A stretch of 64,000 nt of DNA from Hydractinia symbiolongicarpus (taxonomy: Eukaryota; Cnidaria; Hydrozoa; Anthoathecata; Hydractiniidae). The position numbers and the translations under genes were made by a program. The notes below the pieces were generated by a model, which searched no databases, was not told where the DNA came from, and worked only from the letters and a program-made list of their open reading frames with translations. Position 1 is the stretch's first letter, and each line of letters begins with the position of its first letter. Positions 1 through 12,986 of this stretch are shown one piece after another. The stretch covers positions 5,024,001 through 5,088,000 of the forward strand of contig NC_079876.1 in NCBI RefSeq assembly GCF_029227915.1, read 5' to 3'.

Positions 1-700
1 TATTTATTGGAGTCCAATTGTCTCATTTATCACATTTATCAGGTCACAGTCCAAAGTTAGTTCAATTAAGTCCAACAGTCAATCGTTTCATAGTCAAAAG
101 CGATGCAACCTAGTAATATCAGAAAAATATCGCTAAATACATGTTGGTACGAATATGTGACTAAACCGTTGTAACTGAAACGGACTGACACCGTTACAAA
201 GTAAATGAAATGTAGTTTTTGAAACTGTCGCTATTTCTTCAGCGCGCGATAACGGCTAGGATTGGTCCCACAGTGAAACATGACCTTTTATCTTAATTTT
301 TAATTGAAGCGCTACCACAGCGCTCAGTGTAATCGCTGAGTTTCAGCAATCATTTCATATTAAGAAGAATGTTATTTCTTGGAGTCCAATTGTCTCACTT
401 TCACATTTATAAGGTTACAGTCCATAATCTGTTCAATTAAATCCCACACTCAATCGTTTCACTGTTAAAAGCGATGCAACCTAGTAATATCAGATAAATA
501 TCGCTAAATACATGTTGGTACGAAAATGTGACCCAACCGTTAAAAGTCAAACGGACTGACACCGTTAAAAAGTCAATGAATTGTAGTTTTTGAAACTGTC
601 GCTATTTCTTCAGCGCACGATAACGGCTAGGAATGGTCCCACAGTAAAAAATGACTTTTTATCTTAAATCTTAAATGTAGTTCTACCACAGAGCCCCGTG

Positions 701-1102
701 TTGGGTCACACTTTCGTACCAACATGTATTTAGCGATATTTATCTGATATTACTAGGTTGCATCGCTTTTAACAGTGAAACGATTGACTGTGGGACTTAA
801 TTGAACTAACTTTGGACCGTGACCAGATAAATGTGATAAATGAATCAATTGGACTCCAAGAAAAAACATTCTTCCTAATATGAAATGATTGCCGAAACTC
901 AGCGATTACACTGGGCGCTGTGGTAGCGCTTCATTTGAAAGTTTAGGTAAATAAGTCATCCTTTACTGTGGGTGAAGAAATAGCGACAGTTTCAAAAACT
1001 ACATTTCATTGACTTTCTAACAGTATCAATCCGTTTGAGTTACAACGGTTGAGTCACATAATCGTACCAACATGTATTTTGCCATATTTTTTCGGTAATA
1101 CT
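701..1102 (-). repeat. Inverted satellite segment, 402 bp (copy 1)
   Basis: Here the array runs backwards. The sequence from TTGGGTCACACTTTCGTACC to about TTTTTCGGTAATACT is the reverse complement of slightly more than one monomer, and direct orientation resumes at TTCTTCAGCGCGCG. Inside it, about 25 bp is missing: the reverse complement of GCGCGCGATAACGGCTAGG plus adjacent bases is absent between CTGTGGG and TGAAGAAATAG near 971-972. The variants match the forward subfamily with GGATTGATACTGTTAG and AAAGGATGACTTATTTACC, seen for example at 5,000-5,130. The inversion therefore probably arose from that type. Confidence 0.93.
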
Positions 1103-2369
1103 TCTTTCTTCAGCGCGCGATAACGGATATGATTGGTCCCACAGTAAAGAATGACTTATTTGTCTAAACTCTTAAATGAAGCACTACCACAGTTCCCAGT
1201 GTAATCGCTGAGCTCGGGTAATCACGTCAAATTAAGAAGAATGTTATTTCTTGGAGTCCAATTGTCTTATTTATCACATTTATCAGGTTACAGTCCAAAG
1301 TTAGTTCAATTAAGTCCCACAGTCAATCGTTTCACTGTTAAAAGCGATGCAACCTAGTAATATCAGATAAATATCGCTAAATACATGCTAATACGAATAT
1401 GTGACCTAACCGTTGAAACTATAACGGACTGGCACCGTTAGAAAGTCAATGAAATGTAGTTTTTGAAACTGTCGCTATTTCTTCAGCGCGCGATAACGGC
1501 TAGGATTAGTCCCACAGTTAAAAATGACTTATTAATCTAAATTTTTAATTGAAGCCCTACCACAGCGCCCAGTGAAATCGCTGAGTTTCGGCAATCATGT
1601 CAAATTAGGAAGAATATTATTTCTTGGAGTCCAATTGTCGCATTTATCACATTTATCAGGTCACAGTCCAAAGTTAGTTCAATTAAATCCAACAGTCAAT
1701 CGTTTCTTAGTCAACAGCGATGCAACCTAGTAATATCAGAACAATATCGCTTAATACATTTTGGTACGAATATGTGACCAAACCGTTGTAACTGAAACGG
1801 ACTGACACCGTTAAAAAGTTATGGAAATGTAGTATTTGAAACTGTCGCTATTTCGTCAGCGCGCGATAACGGATATGATTGGTCCCACAGTAAAGAATGA
1901 CTTATTTGTCTAAACTCTTAAATGAAGCACTACCACAGCTCCCAGTGTAATCGCTGAGCTCCGGCAATCACATCAAATTAAGAAGAATGTTATTTCTTGG
2001 AGTCCAATTGTCTCATTTTTCACATTTATCAGGTCACAGTCCAAAGTTAGTTCAATTAAGTCCCACAGTCAATCGTTTCACTGTTAAAAGCGATGCAACC
2101 AAGTAATATCAGATAAATATCGCTAAATACATGTTGGTACGAATATGTGACCCAAGAGTTGAAACTCAAACGAACTGACACCGTTAGAAAGTCAATAAAA
2201 TGTAGTTTTTGAAACTGTCGCTTATTCTTCAGCGCACGATAACGGCCAGGATTGGTCCCACAGTTAAAGATGACTTATTGATCTAAATTTTTAAATGAAG
2301 TGCTACCACAGAGCCCAGTGTAGTCTTAGTTTCGGCAATCATTTCATGTTAGGAAGAATGTTTTTTCTT

Positions 2370-2718
2370 GGAGTCCAATTGTCTCATCCAAAGTTAGTTC
2401 AATTAAGTCCCACAGTCAATCGTTTCACTGTTAAAAGCGATGCAACCTAGTAATCTCAGAAAAATATCACTGAACACATGTTGATATGCATATGTGACCC
2501 AACCGTTGAAACTCAAACGGACTGGCACTGTTAGAAAGTCAATGAAATGTAGTTTTTGAAACTGTCGCTATTTGTTTATTGCGCGATAACGGCTAGGATT
2601 GCTCCCAAAGTTTAAAATGACTTATTAATCTAAATTTTTAAATGAAGCGCTACCACAGCGCCAAGTGTAATCGCTGAGTTTCAGCAATCATTTCATATTA
2701 AGAAGAATGTTATTTCTT
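2370..2718 (+). repeat. 349-bp monomer with a 24-bp internal deletion
   Basis: After GTCTCAT (ending 2,387) the sequence jumps straight to CCAAAGTTAG. The usual 24 bases holding the CACATTTATCAGGTCACAG block are absent. The same junction occurs at 9,317 (monomer 9,300-9,648) and 12,029 (monomer 12,012-12,360). The 12,029 copy is the partner in the large duplication. The 9,317 copy lies outside it, so this deletion allele spread separately. Confidence 0.9.
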
Positions 2719-3090
2719 GGAGACCAATTGTCTCACTTTCACATTTTTAAGGTTACAGTCCATAATCAGTTCAATTAAATCCGACACTCAATCGTTTCAC
2801 TGTTAAGCGCGATGCAACCTAGTAATATCAGATAAATATCGCTAAATACATGTTGGTACGAAAATGTGACCCAACCGTTGAAACTCAAACGAACTGACAC
2901 CGTTAAAAAGTCAATGAAATGTTGTTTTTGAAACTGTCGCTATTTCTTCAGCGCGCGATAACGGCTAGGATTGGTCCCACAGTAAAAAAATGACTTTTTA
3001 TCTTAATTCTTAAATGAAGTGCTACCACAGAGCCCAGTGTAGTCGCTGAGTTTCGGCAATCATTTCATATTAGGAAGAATGTTTTTTCTT

Positions 3091-3344
3091 GGAGTCCAAT
3101 TGTCTCATTTATCACATTTATCAGGTCACGATCCAAAGTAATACAATAAGTAATACATGTTGGTACGAAAATGTGACCCAACCGTTGAAACTCAAACGAA
3201 CTGACACCGTTAAAAAGTCAAAGAAATGTAGTTTTTGAAACTGTAGCTACTTCTTCAGCGCGCGATAATGGCTAGGATTGGTCCCACAGTAAAGAATCGC
3301 TGAGATCCGGCAATCACGTCAAATTAAGAAGAATGTTATTTCTT
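3091..3344 (+). repeat. Truncated monomer of 254 bp with two deletions
   Basis: The unit lacks most of the segment between GGTCACG and TACATGTTGG (roughly 90 bp, junction around 3,131-3,151). It also lacks about 60 bp between CCCACAGTAAAGAA and TCGCTGAG, which removes the GCGCT hairpin. It is the shortest unit I found. An identical-length copy sits at 12,733-12,986, as part of the large duplication. Confidence 0.9.
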
Positions 3345-5133
3345 GGAGTCCAATTGTCTCACTTATAACATTTATAAGGTCACAGTCCAAAATCAGTTCA
3401 ATTTTGTGCCACAGTCAATCGTTTCACTGTTAAAAGCCATACAACCTAGTAATATCAGAATTATATCGCTAAATACATGTTGGTACGAATATGTGACCCA
3501 ACCGTTGTAACTCAAACGGATTAACACCGTTAGAAAGTCAATGAAATGTAGTTTTTGAAACTGTCGCTACTTCTTTAGCGCGCGTTAACGGATAGGATTT
3601 GTCCCACAGAAAAGAACGACTTATTTACCTACATTTTTAAATGAAGCGCTACGACAGCGCCCAGTGTAATCGCTGATTTGCGGTAATCACATCAAATTAA
3701 GAAGAATGTTCTTCCTTGGAGTCCAATTGTCTCACTTTCACATTTACAAGGTCCAAGTCTATAATCAGTTCAATTAAGTCTCACAGTCAATCGTTTCACT
3801 GTTAAAAGCCATACAACTTAGTATTACCGAAAAAACATCGCTAAATACATGTTGGTACGAAAATGTGACCCAACCGTTGAAACTCAAACGAACTGACACC
3901 GTTAAAAAGTCAATGAAATGTAGTTTTTGAAACTGTCGCTACTTCTTCAGCGCGCGATAACGGCTAGGATAGGTCCCACAGTGAAACATGACTTTTTATC
4001 TTAATTTTTAATTGAAGCGCTACCACAGCGCCCAGTGTAATCGCTGAGTTTCAGCAATCATTCCATATTAAGAAGAATGTTATTTCTTGGAGACCAATTG
4101 TCTCACTTTCACATTTATAAGGTTACAGTCCATAATCAGTTCAATTTAATCCCACACTCAATCGTTTCACTGTTAAAAGCGATGCAACCTAGTAATATCA
4201 GATAAATATCGCTAAATACATGTTGGTACAAAAATGTGACCCAACCGTTGAAACTCAAACGAACTGACACCGTTAAAAAGTCAATGAAATGTAGTTTTTG
4301 AAACTGTAGCTACTTCTTCATCGCACGATAATGGCTAGGATTGGTGTCACAGTAAAGAACGGCTTATTTATCTAATTTTTTAAATGAAGCACTACCACAG
4401 CGCCCAGTGTAATCGTTGAGATCCGGCAATCACGTCAAATTAAGAAGAATGATATTTCTTGGAGTCCAATTGTCTCACTTATAACATTTATAAGGTCACA
4501 GTCCAAAATCAGTTCAATTATGTGCCACAGTCAATCGTTTCACTGTTAAAAGCCATACAACCTAGTAATATCAGAATTATATCGCTAAATACATGTTGGT
4601 ACGAATATGTGACCCAACCGTTGTAACTCAAACGGATTAACACCGTTAGAAAGTCAATGAAATGTAGTTTTTGAAACTGTCGCTACTTCTTCAGCGCGCT
4701 ATAACGGATAGGATTTGTCCCACAGAAAAGAAGGACTTATTTATCTACATTTTTAAATGAAGCGCTACGACAGCGCCCAGTGTAATCGCTGATTTGCGGT
4801 AATCACATCAAATTAAGAAGAATGTTCTTTCTTGGAGTCCAATTGTCTCACTTTCACATTTACAAGGTCCCAGTCCATAATCAGTTCAATTAAGTCTCAC
4901 AGTCAATCGTTTCACTGTTAAAAGCCATACAACTTAGTATTACCGAACAAATATGGCTAAATTTATGTTGGTACGAATATGTGACTCAACCGTTGTAACT
5001 CAAACGGATTGATACTGTTAGAAAGTCAATGAAATGTAGTTTTTGAAACTGTCGCTATTTCTTCAGCGCGCGATAACGGCTAGGATTGGTCCCACAGTAA
5101 AGGATGACTTATTTACCTAAACTTTCAAATGAA

Positions 5134-5148
5134 GCGCTACCACAGCGC
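5134..5148 (+). repeat. Monomer hairpin GCGCT-ACCAC-AGCGC (example)
   Basis: A perfect 5-bp inverted repeat with a 5-base loop, preceded by GAA and followed by CCAG. It is present in most monomers in the left two thirds of the window, with loop variants ACGAC and ACTAC (the latter at 33,741-33,755). It is the most GC-rich dyad of the unit, apart from CGCGCG. Whether it forms a structure in DNA or in a transcript is unknown. Confidence 0.85.
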
Positions 5149-5394
5149 CCAGTGTAATCGCTGAGTTCCGGCAATCACGTCAAATTAAGAAGAATATTAT
5201 TTCTTGGAGTCCAATTGTCTCATTTATCACATTTATCAGGTCACAGTCCAAAGTTAGTTCAATTAAGTCCAACAGTCAATCGTTTCATAGTCAAAAGCGA
5301 TGCAACCTAGTAATATCAGAAAAATATCGCTAAATACATGTTGGTACGAATATGTGACCCAACCGTTGTAACTTAAGCTGACTGACACCGTTAG

Positions 5395-7590
5395 AAAGTT
5401 AATGAAATGTAGTTTTTGAAACAGTCGTTACTTCTTCAGCGCACGATGACGGCTAGGATTGGTCCCACAGTAAGAAATGACTTATTAATCTAAATTTTTA
5501 AATGAAGCACTACTACAGCGACAAGTGTAATCGCTGAGCTCCGGCAATCATGTCAAATTAAGAAGAATGTTATTTCTTTGAGTCCAATTTTCTCATTTAT
5601 CACCTTAATCAGGTCACAGTCCAAAGTTAGTTCAATTATGTCCCACAGTCAATCGTTTCACTGTTAAAAGCGATGCAACCTAGTAATATCAAATAAATAT
5701 CGCTAAATACATGTTCGTACGAATATGTGACTTAACCGTTGTAACTTAAGCTGACTGACACCGTTAGAAAGTCAATGAAATGTTGTTTTTGAAACTGTCG
5801 CTATGTCTTCAGCGCGCGATAACGGATAGGATTCGTCCCACAGTGAAACATGAATTTTTATCTTAATTTTTAAATGAGGCGCTACCACAGCGCCCAGTGT
5901 AATCGCTGATTTGCAGTAATCACGTCAAATTAAAAAGAATATTTTTTCCTGCAGTCCATTTGTGTCATCTATCACATTGATCAGGTCACAGTTCAAAGTT
6001 AGTTCAATTAAGTCCCACAGTCAATCGTTTCACTGCTAAAAGCGATGCAACCTAGTATTATCAGATAAATATCGCTAAATACATGTTGGTACGAATATGT
6101 GACCCAACCTTTGAAACTCAAACGAACTGACACCGTTAGAAAGTTAATGAAATGTAGTTTTTGAAACAGTCGTTATTTCTTCAGCGCACGATGACGGCTA
6201 GGATTGGTCCCACAGTAAGAAATGACTTATTAATCTAAATTTTTAAATGAAGCACTACTACAGCGACAAGTGTAATCGCTGAGCTCCGGCAATCATGTCA
6301 AATTAAGAAGAATGTTATTTCTTTGAGTCCAATTTTCTCATTTATCACATTGATCAGGTCACAGTCCAAAGTTAGTTCAATTATGTCCCACAGTCAATCG
6401 TTTCACTGTTAAAAGCGATGCAACCTAGTAATATCAAATAAATATCGCTAAATACATGTTCGTACGAATATGTGACCCAACCGTTGTAACTTAAGCTGAC
6501 TGACACCGTTAGAAAGTCAATGAAATGTTGTTTTTGAAACTGTCGCTATGTCTTCAGCGCGCGATAACGGCTAGGATTCGTCCCACAGTGAAACATGAAT
6601 TTTTATCTTAATTTTTAAATGAAGCGCTACCACAGCGCCCAGTGTAATCGCTGATTTGCAGTAATCACGTCAAATTAAGAAGAATATTTTTTCTTGCAGT
6701 CCATTTGTGTCATCTATCACATTTATCAGGTCACAGTCCAAATTTAGTTCAATTAAGTCCAACAGTCAATCGTTTCATAGTTAAAAGCGATGCAACCTAG
6801 TAATATCAGAAAAATATCGCTAAATACATGTTGGTACGAATATGTGACCCAACCTTTGAAACTCAAACGAACTGACACCGTTAGAAAGTTAATGAAATGT
6901 AGTTTTTGAAACAGTCGTTATTTCTTCAGCGCACGATGACGGCTAGGATTGGTCCCACAGTAAGAAATGACTTATTAATCTAAATTTTTAAATGAAGCAC
7001 TACTACAGCGACAAGTGTAATCGCTGAGCTCCGGCAATCATGTCAAATTAAGAAGAATGTTATTTCTTTGAGTCCAATTTTCTCATTTATCACATTGATC
7101 AGGTCACAGTCCAAAGTTAGTTCAATTATGTCCCACAGTCAATCGTTTCACTGTTAAAAGCGATGCAACCTAGTAATATCAAATAAATATCGCTAAATAC
7201 ATGTTCGTACGAATATGTGACCCAACCGTTGTAACTTAAGCTGACTGACACCGTTAGAAAGTCAATGAAATGTTGTTTTTGAAACTGTCGCTATGTCTTC
7301 AGCGCGCGATAACGGCTAGGATTCGTCCCACAGTGAAACATGAATTTTTATCTTAATTTTTAAATGAAGCGCTACCACAGCGCCCAGTGTAATCGCTGAT
7401 TTGCAGTAATCACGTCAAATTAAGAAGAATATTTTTTCTTGCAGTCCATTTGTGTCATCTATCACATTTATCAGGTCACAGTCCAAATTTAGTTCAATTA
7501 AGTCCAACAGTCAATCGTTTCATAGTTAAAAGCGATGCAACCTAGTAATATCAGAAAAATATCGCTAAACACATGTTGGTACGAATATGT
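5395..7590 (+). repeat. Three tandem copies of a 745-bp dimer
   Basis: The rare variant GCACGATGACGG appears at 5,441, 6,186 and 6,931, exactly 745 bp apart. The variants TAACTTAAGCTGACTG, CAGCGACAAGTG and TTGCAGTCCATTTGTG follow the same spacing. Units run about 5,395-6,139, 6,140-6,884 and 6,885-7,590; the last loses similarity shortly before completion. Copies 2 and 3 are closer to each other than to copy 1 in the GTCCATTTGTG-to-AAAAATATCGC stretch. Confidence 0.92.
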
Positions 7591-9840
7591 GACCAAATCG
7601 TTGTAACTGAAACGGACTGACACCGTTAGAAAGTCAATGAAATGTAGTTTTTGAAACTGTCGCTATTTCTTCAGCGCGTGATAACGGCTAGGATTGGTCC
7701 CACAGTAAAAAATGACTTTTTATCTTAATTTTTAATTGAAGCGCTACCACAGCGCCCAGTGTAATCACTGAGTTCCGGCAATCACGTCAAATTAAGAAGA
7801 ATGTTATTTCTTGGAGTCCAATTGTCTCACTTATAACATTCATAAGGTCACGGTCCAAAGTTAGTTCAACTAAGTCCCACAGTCAATCGTTTCACTGTTA
7901 AAGGCGATGCAACCTAGTAATATCAGATAAATATCGCTAAATACATGTTGGTACGAAAATGTGACCCAAATGTTGAAAGTCAAACGGACTGACACCGTTA
8001 AAAAGTCAATGAAATGTAGTTTTTGAAACTGTCGATATTTCTTCAGCGCGCGATAACGGCTAGGATTGGTCCCACAGTAAAAAATGACTTTTTATCTTAA
8101 TTCTTAAATGAAGTGCTACCACAGAGCCCAGTGTAGTCGCTGAGTTTCGGCAATCATTTCATATTAGGAAGAATGTTTTTTCTTGGAGTCCAATTGTCTC
8201 ATTTATCACATTTATCAGGTCACGGTCCAAAGTTATTTCAATTAAGTCCCACAGTCAATCGTTTCACTGTTAAAAGCGATGCAACCTAGTAATATCAGAT
8301 AAATATCGCTAAATACATGTTGGTACGAATATGTGACCTAACCGTTGAAACTATAACGGACTGGCACCGTTAGAAAGTCAATGAAATGTAGTTTTTGAAA
8401 CTGTCGCTATTTCTTCAGCGCGTGATAACGGCTAGGATTGGTCCCACAGTGAAACATGACTTTTTATCTTAATTTTTAATTGAAGCGCTACCACAGCGCC
8501 CAGTGTAATCGCTGAGCTCAGCAATCATTTCATATTAAGAAGAATGTTTTTTCTTGGTGTCCAATTGTCTCACTTTCACATTTATAAGGTCACAGTCCAT
8601 AATCAGTTCAATTAAATCCCACCCTCAATCGTTTCACTGTTAAAAGCGATGCAACCTAGTAATATCAGATAAATATCGCTAAATACATGTTGGTTCGAAA
8701 ATGTGACCCAATCGTTGAAACTCAAACGGACTGACACCGTTAAAAAGTCAATGAAATGTAGTTTTTGAAACTGTAGCTATTTCTTCAGCGCGCAATAACG
8801 GCTAGGATTGGTCCCACAGTAAAGAACGACTTATTTATCTAATTTTTTAAATGAAGCGCTACCACAACGCCCAGTGTAATCGCTGAGTTCCGGCAATCAC
8901 GTCAAATTAAGAAGAATGTTATTTCTTGGACTCCAATTGTCTCACTTATAACATTTATATGGTCACAGTCCAAAGTTAGTTCAACTAAGTCCCACAGTCA
9001 ATCGTTTCACTGTTAAAAGCGATGCAACCTAGTAATATCGGATAAATATCGCTAAATACATGTTGGTACGAAAATGTGACCCAAATGTTGAAAGTCAAAC
9101 GGACTGACACCGTTAAAAAGTCAATGAAATGTAGTTTTTGAAACTGTCGCTATTTCTTCAGCTCGCGATAACGGCTAGGATTGGTCCCACAGTAAAAAAT
9201 GACTTTTTATCTCAATTCTTAAATGAAGTGCTACCACAGAGCCCAGTGTAGTCGCTGAGTTTCGGCAATCATTTCATATTAGGAAGAGTGTTTTTTCTTG
9301 GAGTCCAATTGTCTCATCCAAAGTTAGTTCAATTAAGTCCCAGAGTCAATCGTTTCACTGTTAAAAGCGATGCAACCTAATAATCTCACAAAAATATCGC
9401 TGAACACATGTTGATATGAATATGTGACCCAACCGTTGAAACTCAAACGGACTGGCACCGTTAGGAAGTCAATGAAATGTAGTTTTTGAAACTGTCGCTA
9501 TTTCTTCATTGCGCGATAACGGCCAGGATTGGTCCCACAGTTAAAAATGACTTATTAATCTAAATTTTTAATTGAAGCGCTACCACAGCGCCCAGTGTAA
9601 TCGCTGAGTTCCGGCAATCATGTCAAATTAAGAAGAATGTTATTTCTTGGAGTCCAATTTCCTCATTTATCACATTTATCAGGTAACAGTCCAAAGTTAG
9701 TTCAATTAAGTCCCACAGTCAATCGTTTCACTGTTAAAAGCGATTCAACCTAGTAATATCAGATAAATATCGCTAAATACATGTTGGTACGAAAATGTGA
9801 CCCAACCGTTAAAAGTCAAACGGACTGACACCGTTAAAAA
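7591..9840 (+). repeat. Six satellite monomers between the large duplicated blocks
   Basis: Ordinary forward monomers of several subtypes. A short internal duplication at 1,115 bp (three monomers) links 7,780-8,180 with 8,895-9,300: both carry AACTAAGTCCCAC, GACCCAAATGTTGAAAGTC and AGAGCCCAGTGTAGTCG. The second copy ends at the 24-bp deletion junction (9,317). No gene or foreign sequence is present. Confidence 0.8.
9300..9648 (+). repeat. 349-bp monomer with the 24-bp deletion, copy outside the 5.16 kb blocks
   Basis: It has the same GTCTCAT-CCAAAG junction (9,317) as the units at 2,370 and 12,012, but the flanking variants differ (CTCACAAAAATATCGCTGAAC and CATTGCGCGATAACGGCC). It marks an exchange of this allele between non-adjacent parts of the array, or a second occurrence of the same deletion. 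Confidence 0.85.
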
Positions 9841-10340
9841 GTCAATGAAATGTAGTTTTTGAAACTGTCGCTATTTCTTCAGCGCGCGATAACGGCTAGG
9901 ATTGGTCCCACAGTGAAACATGACTTTTTATCTTAATTTTTAATTGAAGCGCTACCACAGCGCTCAGTGTAATCGCTGAGTTTCAGCAATCATTTCATAT
10001 TAAGAAGAATGTTATTTCTTGGAGTCCAATTGTCTCACTTTCACATTTATAAGGTTACAGTCCATAATCAGTTCAATTAAATCCCACACTCAATCGTTTC
10101 ACTGTTAAAAGCGATGCAACCTAGTAATATCAGATAAATATCGCTAAATACATGTTGGTACGAAAATGTGACCCAACCGTTAAAAGTCAAACGGACTGAC
10201 ACCGTTAAAAAGTCAATGAATTGTAGTTTTTGAAACTGTCGCTATTTCTTCAGCGCACGATAACGGCTAGGAATGGTCCCACAGTAAAAAATGACTTTTT
10301 ATCTTAAATCTTAAATGTAGTTCTACCACAGAGCCCCGTG

Positions 10341-10742
10341 TTGGGTCACACTTTCGTACCAACATGTATTTAGCGATATTTATCTGATATTACTAGGTTG
10401 CATCGCTTTTAACAGTGAAACGATTGGCTGTGGGACTTAATTGAACTAACTTTGGACCGTGACCAGATAAATGTGATAAATGAAACAATTGGACTCCAAG
10501 AAAAAACATTCTTCCTAATATGAAATGATTGCCGAAACTCAGCGATTACACTGGGCGCTGTGGTAGCGCTTCATTTGAAAGTTTAGGTAAATAAGTCATC
10601 CTTTACTGTGGGTGAAGAAATAGCGACAGTTTCAAAAACTACATTTCATTGACTTTCTAACAGTATCAATCCGTTTGAGTTACAACGGTTGAGTCACATA
10701 ATCGTACCAACATGTATTTTGCCATATTTTTTCGGTAATACT
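10341..10742 (-). repeat. Inverted satellite segment, 402 bp (copy 2)
   Basis: This is the partner of 701-1,102 at an offset of 9,640, with the same breakpoints, the same missing 25 bp and the same length. Small differences (GATTGGCTGTGGG against GATTGACTGTGGG; ATGAAACAATTG against ATGAATCAATTG) show independent drift after duplication. The inversion therefore happened once and was copied. Confidence 0.93.
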
Positions 10743-12732
10743 TCCTTCTTCAGCGCGCGATAACGGATATGATTGGTCCCACAGTAAAGAATGACTTATT
10801 TGTCTAAACTCTTAAATGAAGCACTACCACAGCTCCCAGTGTAATCGCTGAGCTCGGGTAATCACGTCAAATTAAGAAGAATGTTATTTCTTGGAGTCCA
10901 ATTGTCTTATTTATCACATTTATCAGGTTACAGTCCAAAGTTAGTTCAATTAAGTCCCACAGTCAATCGTTTCACTGTTAAAAGCGATGCAACCTAGTAA
11001 TATCAGATAAATATCGCTAAATACATGCTAATACGAATATGTGACCTAACCGTTGAAACTATAACGGACTGGCACCGTTAGAAAGTCAATGAACTGTAGT
11101 TTTTGAAACTGTCGCTATTTCTTCAGCGCGCGATAACGGCTAGGATTAGTCCCACAGTTAAAAATGACTTATTAATCTAAATTTTTAATTGAAGCCCTAC
11201 CACAGCGCCCAGTGAAATCGCTGAGTTTCGGCAATCATGTCAAATTAGGAAGAATATTATTTCTTGGAGTCCAATTGTCGCATTTATCACATTTATCAGG
11301 TCACAGTCCAAAGTTAGTTCAATTAAATCCAACAGTCAATCGTTTCTTAGTCAACAGCGATGCAACCTAGTAATATCAGAACAATATCGCTTAATACATT
11401 TTGGTACGAATATGTGACCAAACCGTTGTAACTGAAACGGACTGACACCGTTAAAAAGTTATTGAAATGTAGTATTTGAAACTGTCGCTATTTCGTCAGC
11501 GCGCGATAACGGATATGATTGGTCCCACAGTAAAGAATGACTTATTTGTCTAAACTCTTAAATGAAGCACTACCACAGCTCCCAGTGTAATCGCTGAGCT
11601 CCGGCAATCACATCAAATTAAGAAGAATGTTATTTCTTGGAGTCCAATTGTCTCATTTTTCACATTTATCAGGTCACAGTCCAAAGTTAGTTCAATTAAG
11701 TCCCACAGTCAATCGTTTCACTGTTAAAAGCGATGCAACCAAGTAATATCAGATAAATATCGCTAAATACATGTTGGTACGAATATGTGACCCAAGAGTT
11801 GAAACTCAAACGAACTGACACCGTTAGAAAGTCAATAAAATGTAGTTTTTGAAACTGTCGCTTATTCTTCAGCGCACGATAACGGCCAGGATTGGTCCAA
11901 CAGTTAAAGATGACTTATTGATCGAAATTTTTAAATGAAGTGCTACCACAGAGCCCAGTGTATTCGCTGAGTTTCGGCAATCATTTCATATTAGGAAGAA
12001 TGTTTTTTCTTGGAGTCCAATTGTCTCATCCAAAGTTAGTTCAATTAAGTCCCACAGTCAATCGTTTCACTGTTAAAAGCGATGCAACCTAGTAATCTCA
12101 GAAAAATATCACTGAACACATGTTGATATGCATATGTGACCCAACCGTTGAAACTCAAACGGACTGGCACTGTTAGAAAGTCAATGAAATGTAGTTTTTG
12201 AAACTGTCGCTATTTGTTTATTGCGCGATAACGGCTAGGATTGCTCCCAAAGTTTAAAATGACTTATTAATCTAAATTTTTAAATGAAGCGCTACCACAG
12301 CGCCAAGTGTAATCGCTGAGTTTCAGCAATCATTTCATTTTAAGAAGAATGTTATTTCTTGGAGACCAATTGTCTCACTTTCACATTTTTAAGGTTACAG
12401 TCCATAATCAGTTCAATTAAATCCGACACTCAATCGTTTCACTGTTAAGCGCGATGCAACCTAGTAATATCAGATAAATATCGCTAAATACATGTTGGTA
12501 CAAAATTGTGACCCAACCGTTGAAACTCAAACGAACTGACACCGTTAAAAAGTCAATGAAATGTTGTTTTTGAAACTGTCGCTATTTCTTCAGCGCGCGA
12601 TAACGGCTAGGATTGGTCCCACAGTAAAAAAATGACTTTTTATCTTAATTCTTAAATGAAGTGCTACCACAGAGCCCAGTGTAGTCGCTGAGTTTCGGCA
12701 ATCATTTCATATTAGGAAGAATGTTTTTTCTT

Positions 12733-12986
12733 GGAGTCCAATTGTCTCATTTATCACATTTATCAGGTCACGATGCAAAGTAATACAATAAGTAATACAT
12801 GTTGGTACGAAAATGTGACCCAACCGTTGAAACTCAAACGAACTGACACCGTTAAAAAGTCAAAGAAATGTAGTTTTTGAAACTGTAGCTACTTCTTCAG
12901 CGCGCGATAATGGCTAGGATTGGTCCCACAGTAAAGAATCGCTGAGATCCGGCAATCACGTCAAATTAAGAAGAATGTTATTTCTT
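12733..12986 (+). repeat. Truncated 254-bp monomer (copy 2)
   Basis: The two internal deletions and the total length are the same as at 3,091-3,344, at offset 9,642. It differs by GATGCAAAG in place of GATCCAAAG at the first junction. Confidence 0.88.

Larger units (their letters stand above)
200..5358 (+). repeat. Copy 1 of a 5.16 kb duplicated block (partner 9,842-15,000)
   Basis: From about 200 to 5,358 the sequence is nearly base-for-base the same as 9,842-15,000, at an offset of 9,640 that grows to 9,642. Shared rare marks include the inverted segment, a 24-bp deletion (2,387 and 12,029), the 254-bp truncated monomer (3,091 and 12,733) and the variant AATATGGCTAAATTTATG (4,941 and 14,583). 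The match fails on the left, where bases 1-200 differ from 9,641-9,840 at many sites. It also fails on the right, where 5,358 reads CCCAACCGTTGTAACTTAAG and 15,000 reads CAAACCGTTGTAACTGAAAC. The 4.48 kb between the two copies is not duplicated with them. Confidence 0.88.

Noticed and set aside
701-1102. Inverted segment as a transposon or terminal inverted repeat element
   Set aside because: It contains only reversed satellite; there are no target-site duplications, termini or coding remnants.
5134-5148. Hairpin as a rho-independent terminator
   Set aside because: The stem is only 5 bp, no T run follows, and the context is a eukaryote-like satellite without genes.
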